From positions 1-26,919 of the forward strand of contig JAEDHX010000020.1 of the NCBI GenBank assembly GCA_016296785.1: 26,919 nt of DNA. Direction: 5' to 3'. Source of the DNA: Coprococcus sp. GTDB lineage: Bacteria; Bacillota; Clostridia; Lachnospirales; Lachnospiraceae. Below are positions 21,620 through 26,919 of the stretch, one piece after another (positions within the stretch are counted from its first letter, which is position 1; each line of letters opens with the position of its first letter). Position numbers and translations under genes: made by a program. Under the pieces are notes generated by a model, which was given only the letters and a program-made list of their open reading frames with translations, had not been told where the DNA came from and did no database searches.

Positions 21620-22534
21620 ATGAATAAAAAGAATAGTAATGTAGTACGCTATAACCGTTGGGGATATTTTTTCTTGATTCCATTTGCGGTTGTTTTCATA
21701 ATCTTTCAGTTAATACCGCTAGTTTCAACTATTTATAACAGCTTTTTTAAGCATTTCTTTGATGGAATGATTGAGATTGGTCCTAATTATGTAGGTCTTG
21801 ATAACTATGTTAGTATGTTTACAGGTGGTAAGATCTGGAAGTATTTTGGTAATACAATGATTATGTGGCTTATGGGCTTCATACCACAGATTCTCTTATC
21901 TCTTTTGCTTGCTTCATGGTTTGCTAACCCAAGCTTAAGATTAAAAGGTAAGGCATTCTTCCAGACAGTTATTTACCTTCCAAACCTTATCATGGCATCA
22001 GCTTTTGCTATGTTATTCTTCGCACTCTTCTCTAAAGTAGGTCCTATTAATGGTATGCTTCAGAGCATGGGTATCTTAGAAGCAGGTAAGCCTTATGACT
22101 TCCTTGCACACACATCATCAGCAAGATGGCTTGTTGCATTCATGAACTTTATTATGTGGTTTGGTAATACAACTATACTTCTTCTTGCCGGTATGCTTGG
22201 TATTGATACTTCTCTTTACGAGGCGGCTGAGGTTGATGGTGCAACTTCAAATCAGGTATTCTTCAAGATTACATTGCCAATCTTAAGACCTATTTTGATA
22301 TATGTTATGATTACATCATTGATTGGTGGTCTCCAGATGTTCGATGTACCACAGATTTTGACAAATGGTGCTGGTGGACCAACAGAGACAACAATGACAC
22401 TTATTATGGCCTTGAACAAGCACTTATTTAGTAAGAACTACGGTATGGGTGGTGCCCTTTCTGTATTCATGTTCTTCGTAACCGGTATATTGAGTATGAT
22501 TATCTTTAAATTTAACTCAAAGACTGAGAAGTAG
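21620..22534 (+). CDS. Sugar ABC transporter permease (MalF-like)
   Basis: The 304-residue protein has about six membrane helices and the EAA loop YEAAEVDGATSNQVFFKITLP that docks on the transport ATPase. The FLIPFAVVFIIFQLIPLV opening and YVGLDNYVSMF segment are typical of CUT1 permeases for oligosaccharides. ATG 21620 is chosen because GGAGG (21608-21612) is 7 bases before it; an in-frame upstream start at 21584 has no ribosome binding site. It pairs with the next permease. No ATPase gene lies in the cluster. Confidence 0.95.
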   Translation: MNKKNSNVVRYNRWGYFFLIPFAVVFIIFQLIPLVSTIYNSFFKHFFDGMIEIGPNYVGLDNYVSMFTGGKIWKYFGNTMIMWLMGFIPQILLSLLLASWFANPSLRLKGKAFFQTVIYLPNLIMASAFAMLFFALFSKVGPINGMLQSMGILEAGKPYDFLAHTSSARWLVAFMNFIMWFGNTTILLLAGMLGIDTSLYEAAEVDGATSNQVFFKITLPILRPILIYVMITSLIGGLQMFDVPQILTNGAGGPTETTMTLIMALNKHLFSKNYGMGGALSVFMFFVTGILSMIIFKFNSKTEK

Positions 22535-22548
22535 GAAGGAGGACGAAT

Positions 22549-23403
22549 ATGGAAAAAAAGAAAGAAAAGGGTCTGCCTATTAAGACAAGACGTATTATTG
22601 CTTATACAGTATTGGTATTGGTAACAATAATGTGTTTATTCTGGTTCTACGTGCTCTTTATAAATGCAACAAGATCTAATGCAGAGCTTAACAGAGGTTT
22701 CACTATGATTCCAAGTAAGTATGCAGCTAAGAACTTTAAAAACATAATTCATGGTTCACAGCCTATCTTTTCAGGTTTGCTTAACAGTTTTATAATAGCT
22801 TCATTTACAGCTTTACTTAGCACATATTTCTCAACCTTAACAGCATTTGCTATTTATGCATATGACTTTAAGCTTAAGAAAGCAATATTTACTTTCATAC
22901 TTGCGATTATGATGATTCCTACACAGGTTACAGCATTAGGTTTCGTACAGTTAGTAAATAAGATGGGATTAGAGAATAGCTTTATTCCACTTATTATTCC
23001 ATCAATTGCTTCACCTGTAGTATTCTTCTACTTGAAGCAGTCAATGGATAGTTCTTTACCAAAAGAATTGTTAGAGTCTTCACGTATTGATGGTGCAGGA
23101 GAATTCCTTATCTTCAGTAAGATAGCACTTCCACTTATGAAGCCTGCTATCGCTGTACAGGCTATCTTCTCATTCATCGGAAGCTGGAATAACTATTTCA
23201 CACCTGCTCTTATTCTTAAGGATGATGGTAAGAAGACATTGCCTATCTTGATAGCACTTCTTCGTAGCGCCGACTTCCTTAAGTTTGATATGGGTCAGGT
23301 ATATATGTTTATTGCATGTTCTATCTTACCGGTTATCGTAGTATATTTGATATTATCAAAGAACATTGTATCCGGTATGACAGTCGGAGCTGTAAAAGGT
23401 TAA
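22549..23403 (+). CDS. Sugar ABC transporter permease (MalG-like)
   Basis: The 284-residue partner has an N-terminal helix, an extracellular stretch with NATRSNAELNRGFTMIPSKYAAKNFKNI, four to five further helices and the EAA loop LESSRIDGAGEFLIFSKIALP. The ending SGMTVGAVKG is the common C-terminus of MalG-type permeases. GGAGGA (22539-22544) precedes ATG 22549, 14 bases after the first permease. A terminator hairpin follows at 23429. Confidence 0.95.
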   Translation: MEKKKEKGLPIKTRRIIAYTVLVLVTIMCLFWFYVLFINATRSNAELNRGFTMIPSKYAAKNFKNIIHGSQPIFSGLLNSFIIASFTALLSTYFSTLTAFAIYAYDFKLKKAIFTFILAIMMIPTQVTALGFVQLVNKMGLENSFIPLIIPSIASPVVFFYLKQSMDSSLPKELLESSRIDGAGEFLIFSKIALPLMKPAIAVQAIFSFIGSWNNYFTPALILKDDGKKTLPILIALLRSADFLKFDMGQVYMFIACSILPVIVVYLILSKNIVSGMTVGAVKG

Positions 23404-23428
23404 TATTAAAATTAATAATATTTATAAC

Positions 23429-23464
23429 ATCAAGGTGCACAATTTTTTGTGTGCCTTGATTTTT
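23429..23464 (+). terminator. Terminator after the MalG-like gene
   Basis: A 13-bp stem (23429-23441 with 23448-23460, two G-U wobbles) with a 6-base loop is followed by a T-run (23460-23464). The T-run runs directly into the ribosome binding site AAGGAG (23465-23470) of the next gene, so termination may be partial. Confidence 0.85.
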
Positions 23465-23475
23465 AAGGAGAAATT

Positions 23476-24195
23476 ATGTCGCAAGGCGGAAATGTAAAAC
23501 TTACAATATTTCAAAAATTTGAAAAATTCGGGGATTTGTTTTTTATAAACATATTGTTTGTTATTTCGTGTATTCCAATTATTACAATTGGGGCAGCCTT
23601 TACTGCCATGTATTCATTCACCACGAAGCTTGTGAGGGATCATGAGGGTCCGGTATGGAAGAGCTACTGGTCAGCATTTAGAAAAAACTTTGTGCCGGCA
23701 ACTAAGGCTTGGCTGGTCATTCTTTTGATTTTTGCTATTATGTTTGTTGAATTTGTATTTTCATATTCGACTGCAGGTTTTGGTTTAGCATTGCTTCTTG
23801 GAATTATGGCTATTGAGGCAGTATTCCTCAGCTTTACATTACCGTTACTATTTCCACTTATTGCAAGATACGAGAATACAACAATGAATATGATTAAGAA
23901 TTCTTTTGTAATATGTATATCTAATTTAGGCTCATGGTTTTACCTGTTCTTTATATGGGTATTGCCAATTGCCTTATATGCATCGAGTGACAAAATACTA
24001 TATTATTCATGGCCGTTATGGCTTGTTATTCTTATAGCAGTTCTTGCTTATGCAAGCTCTATGGTTATTGTTAAGATATACGATAAGATAGAGAGCGCAG
24101 AAGGAGCTACTGCTGAAGTAAAGAAATATGAAGAGGAAGAAAAACCTCACAAATTAGCTGATAAAGTAAATTCTATAAAAAGTGAGGATGAATAA
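23476..24195 (+). CDS. DUF624 (YesL-like) membrane protein
   Basis: The 239-residue protein matches the YesL family: an N-terminal FQKFEKFGDLFFINILFVISCIPIITIGAAFTAMY segment, then a charged loop (TTKLVRDHEGPVWKSYWSAFRKNF) and several further helices. The last 40 or so residues are very charged and cytoplasmic. YesL-type genes are common next to sugar ABC transporters, but their biochemical role is unknown. AAGGAG precedes ATG 23476. Only 3 bases separate it from the lipoprotein gene that follows. Confidence 0.9.
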   Translation: MSQGGNVKLTIFQKFEKFGDLFFINILFVISCIPIITIGAAFTAMYSFTTKLVRDHEGPVWKSYWSAFRKNFVPATKAWLVILLIFAIMFVEFVFSYSTAGFGLALLLGIMAIEAVFLSFTLPLLFPLIARYENTTMNMIKNSFVICISNLGSWFYLFFIWVLPIALYASSDKILYYSWPLWLVILIAVLAYASSMVIVKIYDKIESAEGATAEVKKYEEEEKPHKLADKVNSIKSEDE

Positions 24196-24198
24196 AGA

Positions 24199-25245
24199 AT
24201 GAGCAGAATTAGAAAAATAGTTTGCCTGCTATGTGCCCTGATATTATGTCTATCCATGCTTAGCGGTTGTGGTGCGGGTGATGAGAAGACTAATAAGAAG
24301 GTCGTAATGACAGTTGGTGAATATGATATAAATCATGATGAGCTTATGCTATATTGTATTCTTGAGCTTTTGTCAGGAACAATGACATATCAGGATGTTG
24401 TTGCTGATGAAGCAAAATACAAGCAGCAGGTTCTTGATAGTCTTGTTAAGACAAAAATGCTAAATGATGCCGCAACTTTGGAGAAGCTTGAATTTAATAA
24501 AAATGATGAGGAAACACGAGATAGGTTAATTGACAACTTTACATCATATGTACCTAAGGATGTACTTAAGAAATATGGTATATCAGAAGAGGTTGTTAAG
24601 TCTGTATTTCAGGATACATCTGTTATGAATAAGCTTTCCAATGATACAAAAAATGAGATGGGTAAGAGTCTCAATGAGAAGTATTTAGAGGAGTTTAAGG
24701 ATTACAATTTTCAAAGAATATACTATGTAACATTCCCTAAGGTAGAGGCTGATGAAGAAGGCAATCCGTTAATTACTGAAGAAGGCACCTATGTTATGCT
24801 TGATGATGAAACAAGGGCAGCAAAAAAAGAGGATGCTGAAGCTGCTGTTAAAGAGATTAACGCAGGTGCTGATGCAAAAGAAGTTGCTAAGAAGTATGGC
24901 GTTGACGCATATTCTGAAGAAAAATCATGCTATGTTGGCGGATATTCTTCTGATATGAATGATATTATGGCTAATTTAAAAGCAGGTCAGTGTACTTGCG
25001 TATATGAAACTGATGCCGGATATTACTTTATTGCTGTGTTATCAGACCATGATAGCGAACTGCTTGAAAGCTTTGCATATGAATATGCATCCATTATGGT
25101 TGATGAGGAATACAATAAGCAGGAAGAAGAATGGATATTCACATATGAAGATAAGGGCGGCGTTAACTTCAAAGATAATACCTGGAAGGAATTCAGTCTT
25201 CTTGATATGGCAACATATCTTAACGAAAAAGGTCTTATGCAATAA
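24199..25245 (+). CDS. PpiC/PrsA-like foldase lipoprotein
   Basis: The 348-residue protein has a lipoprotein signal with lipobox LSGC and lipid Cys24. A SurA_N-like helical region follows (about 35-165, with VVMTVGEYDINHDELMLY and KYKQQVLDSLVKTKML). The stretch 170-285 (FQRIYYVTFP..., then AAVKEINAGADAKEVAKKYGVDAYSEEKSCYVGGY) matches a PpiC-type rotamase core, though the match is loose. PrsA-like foldases help exported proteins fold outside the membrane. Its place directly after YesL and the sugar transporter could mean it helps fold the binding lipoprotein or secreted hydrolases; this is inference. Confidence 0.82.
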   Translation: MSRIRKIVCLLCALILCLSMLSGCGAGDEKTNKKVVMTVGEYDINHDELMLYCILELLSGTMTYQDVVADEAKYKQQVLDSLVKTKMLNDAATLEKLEFNKNDEETRDRLIDNFTSYVPKDVLKKYGISEEVVKSVFQDTSVMNKLSNDTKNEMGKSLNEKYLEEFKDYNFQRIYYVTFPKVEADEEGNPLITEEGTYVMLDDETRAAKKEDAEAAVKEINAGADAKEVAKKYGVDAYSEEKSCYVGGYSSDMNDIMANLKAGQCTCVYETDAGYYFIAVLSDHDSELLESFAYEYASIMVDEEYNKQEEEWIFTYEDKGGVNFKDNTWKEFSLLDMATYLNEKGLMQ

Positions 25246-25280
25246 TTTATATGAATTTTAGAAATAAATAAAGGATTTTG

Positions 25281-25321
25281 AAAAAGTCTGTAGAATAATC
25301 ATATTGTACGGACTTTTTTTG
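25281..25321 (+). terminator. Terminator after the foldase gene
   Basis: A 12-bp stem (25281-25292 with 25307-25318, one G-U) with a 14-base loop ends in TTTTTTT (25314-25320). It closes the transporter cluster. Confidence 0.88.
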
Positions 25322-25351
25322 TACGCATTTATTATTTTAATGGTTTGAATT

Positions 25352-25380
25352 TTGTGAAGTGATATGGCTAAAACTATGAT
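25352..25380 (+). promoter_or_regulatory. Candidate promoter of dgt-dnaG
   Basis: TTGTGA (25352-25357) and TATGAT (25375-25380) are 17 bases apart, matching consensus at 4 and 5 of 6 positions. The transcript would start near 25387, 37 bases before ATG 25424. Confidence 0.5.
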
Positions 25381-25423
25381 GCCATGTAATTAGCTAAGAC
25401 AGCATGTCTGTGATGGAGGCAAT

Positions 25424-26434
25424 ATGACTATTAGAGAGAGTCAGGAATTATTAGAACATAAGATATTAAGTGAATATGCAGCCTTTAGTGATATGTCAAA
25501 GGGCAGAGATGTAGAAGAAGAGCCATGTGATCTTAGAACTATTTATCAAAGAGACAGAGATAGAATAATTCATTGTAAGGCTTTTAGAAGATTGAAGCAC
25601 AAGACACAGGTGTTTTTATCTCCCGGTGATGATCATTATAGAACAAGACTTACACATACGCTTGAGGTATCACAAATTGCAAGAACAATTGCCAGGTCTC
25701 TTTGTCTTAATGAAGATTTGACTGAGGCTATTGCATTAGGTCACGATCTTGGACATACTCCATTTGGACATGCCGGTGAACGAGCTCTTTCTGCTTGTGC
25801 AAAGAAACCGTTTAGGCATAATGAACAAAGTGTTAGAATCGTTGAGAAGCTTGAAGATAGAGGTAAGGGATTAAATCTATCCTTTGAAGTTCGTGATGGG
25901 ATATTGAATCACAAGAGTGTATGTATGCCGGCTACGCTTGAAGGCCAGGTGGTAAGACTTTCAGATAAGATAGCATATGTAAATCATGATATTGATGATG
26001 CGATAAGAGGTAATATTCTTAAGGAAACTGATTTGCCTGATAATATTACTAATGTATTAGGACATGATACAAGAAGCAGACTTAATTGTCTTATTCATGA
26101 TGTCATTAATACCAGCCTTGGTAAGAATGAGGTGCGTATGTCAGATGGCATTTTTGATGCTCTTTCAAAGCTTAGAGTATATATGTTTGAATATCTATAT
26201 ACTAATCCGATAGCAAAAAGCGAAGAGGTAAAGGCACAGAAAATGATTAAGGTGCTCTTTGAGTATTTTATGGAGGATGTTAGCCGCCTTACTAATGAAT
26301 GTGTTGAGATGATATACATGGGAGAGGACAGAGAAACAGTTGTCTGCGATTATATTGCCGGAATGACTGATAATTATGCAATAGAAACCTTCAAGAATAT
26401 TTATATTCCTGATTCATGGAGCTCTTATAATTAG
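25424..26434 (+). CDS. dgt: HD-domain dNTP triphosphohydrolase (dGTPase-like)
   Basis: The 336-residue protein is a short-form dGTPase family member that removes triphosphate from dNTPs. The metal ligands of the HD domain are His78 (RLTHTLE), His107-Asp108 (GHDLGHTPFGH) and Asp181 (RLSDKIAYVNHDIDDA). The opening Arg-rich segment IYQRDRDRIIHCKAFRRLKHKTQVF is the family signature. GATGGAGG lies just before ATG 25424. In Clostridia this gene commonly sits before dnaG and rpoD, as here, linking nucleotide pool control with replication. Confidence 0.96.
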   Translation: MTIRESQELLEHKILSEYAAFSDMSKGRDVEEEPCDLRTIYQRDRDRIIHCKAFRRLKHKTQVFLSPGDDHYRTRLTHTLEVSQIARTIARSLCLNEDLTEAIALGHDLGHTPFGHAGERALSACAKKPFRHNEQSVRIVEKLEDRGKGLNLSFEVRDGILNHKSVCMPATLEGQVVRLSDKIAYVNHDIDDAIRGNILKETDLPDNITNVLGHDTRSRLNCLIHDVINTSLGKNEVRMSDGIFDALSKLRVYMFEYLYTNPIAKSEEVKAQKMIKVLFEYFMEDVSRLTNECVEMIYMGEDRETVVCDYIAGMTDNYAIETFKNIYIPDSWSSYN

Positions 26435-26446
26435 GGGGGGATTGTT

Positions 26447-26919
26447 TTGTATTATTCAGATGCTGTTATAGAAGACGTAATATCGCGTAATGATATAGTT
26501 GATGTAATAAGCTCTTATATCAGTCTTAAGAAAAAAGGTAATAATTATGAAGCATGCTGCCCTTTCCATCATGAGAAGACGCCGTCATTTAAGGTAAACA
26601 GAGATAAGCAGATGTATCATTGCTTTGGATGTGGTGTAGGCGGTAATGTATTTACGTTTGTTATGGAATATGAGAATATGTCATTTCCTGAGGCTGTTGA
26701 GTATTTGGCTGACAGAGCAAATATAACGTTGCCTGACAAGATGGAAAATGATGCTGATAAATCAAAAGAGCAGTATAAGATTGCTCTTAAGGAAATGAAT
26801 AAATCTGCTGCAGCATATTTTCATTATATATTAAAGCATAGCGACCATGGGAAAAGGGCTTATGATTATTATAGAAGCAGGGGCTTAACTGATGAAACAA
26901 TAGAAAAATTTAAAATTAA
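26447..26919 (+). CDS. dnaG: DNA primase, 5' part only
   Basis: The frame opens at TTG 26447 behind a G-run (26434-26440) and runs to the window end without a stop: 157 codons and two extra bases. The N-terminal zinc-binding domain is intact, with Cys38, His41, Cys59 and Cys62 in CPFHHEKTPSF and YHCFGCGVGGN. The following EYLADRANITLP stretch and the start of the catalytic core are also primase-like. It makes RNA primers at replication forks. It lies 12 bases after dgt. The catalytic TOPRIM domain is outside the window. Confidence 0.96.
   Translation, partial: MYYSDAVIEDVISRNDIVDVISSYISLKKKGNNYEACCPFHHEKTPSFKVNRDKQMYHCFGCGVGGNVFTFVMEYENMSFPEAVEYLADRANITLPDKMENDADKSKEQYKIALKEMNKSAAAYFHYILKHSDHGKRAYDYYRSRGLTDETIEKFKI

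Overview
The window is AT-rich chromosomal DNA with strong Shine-Dalgarno sequences and several TTG or GTG starts. Its gene sets are typical of Clostridia: rpsF-ssb-rpsR preceded by a DUF951 gene, glnA followed by an ANTAR regulator, LL-diaminopimelate aminotransferase, and dgt-dnaG. Together with the many low-GC gut-Firmicute families this points to Lachnospiraceae. The genus cannot be fixed from the sequence. No phage, transposase, integrase or CRISPR array is visible; most of the window looks like stable chromosome with some accessory transport genes.

Layout. 1-1540: the 3' part of a tRNA-Phe, a 57-residue DUF951 protein, then rpsF-ssb-rpsR with a structured leader and a strong terminator. 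1555-4836: a four-gene operon of two ABC ATPase/permease pairs of the BcrA/lantibiotic-immunity type. 4848-8952: glnA, an ANTAR regulator with a degenerate receiver domain, dapF and dapL, with no terminator between them. 9023-10951: a promoter whose spacer is an 18-bp perfect palindrome, driving an alpha-amylase-fold protein that has lost all three catalytic carboxylates, and then a YerC/TrpR-like regulator. 10996-13498 (minus strand): a DUF1836 protein with a repetitive Lys/Ala/Glu tail, a CNNM/CBS ion transporter and a small Cys-rich protein. 13601-17388: an ABC-F ATPase, trpS and a CPBP membrane protease. 17398-18459 (minus): a single-pass membrane protein with an Asn/Ser/Lys repeat. 18657-19773: a membrane-anchored alpha/beta-hydrolase-fold protein that seems to lack its catalytic Ser and His. 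19849-25321: a sugar ABC transporter (binding lipoprotein, two permeases, no ATPase) preceded by a long folded leader RNA, then YesL-like and PpiC-like lipoprotein genes. 25352-26919: dgt and the 5' part of dnaG.

The best candidates for something undescribed are the folded leader RNA at about 19885-20030 upstream of the sugar-binding lipoprotein gene, and the pseudo-amylase plus YerC regulator pair behind a palindromic promoter. The ANTAR protein next to glnA, with a dead phosphorylation site and no obvious antitermination target in the glnA leader, is also worth a look.

All protein calls rest on recognising motifs and family resemblance by eye. No database search, folding calculation or alignment was run.
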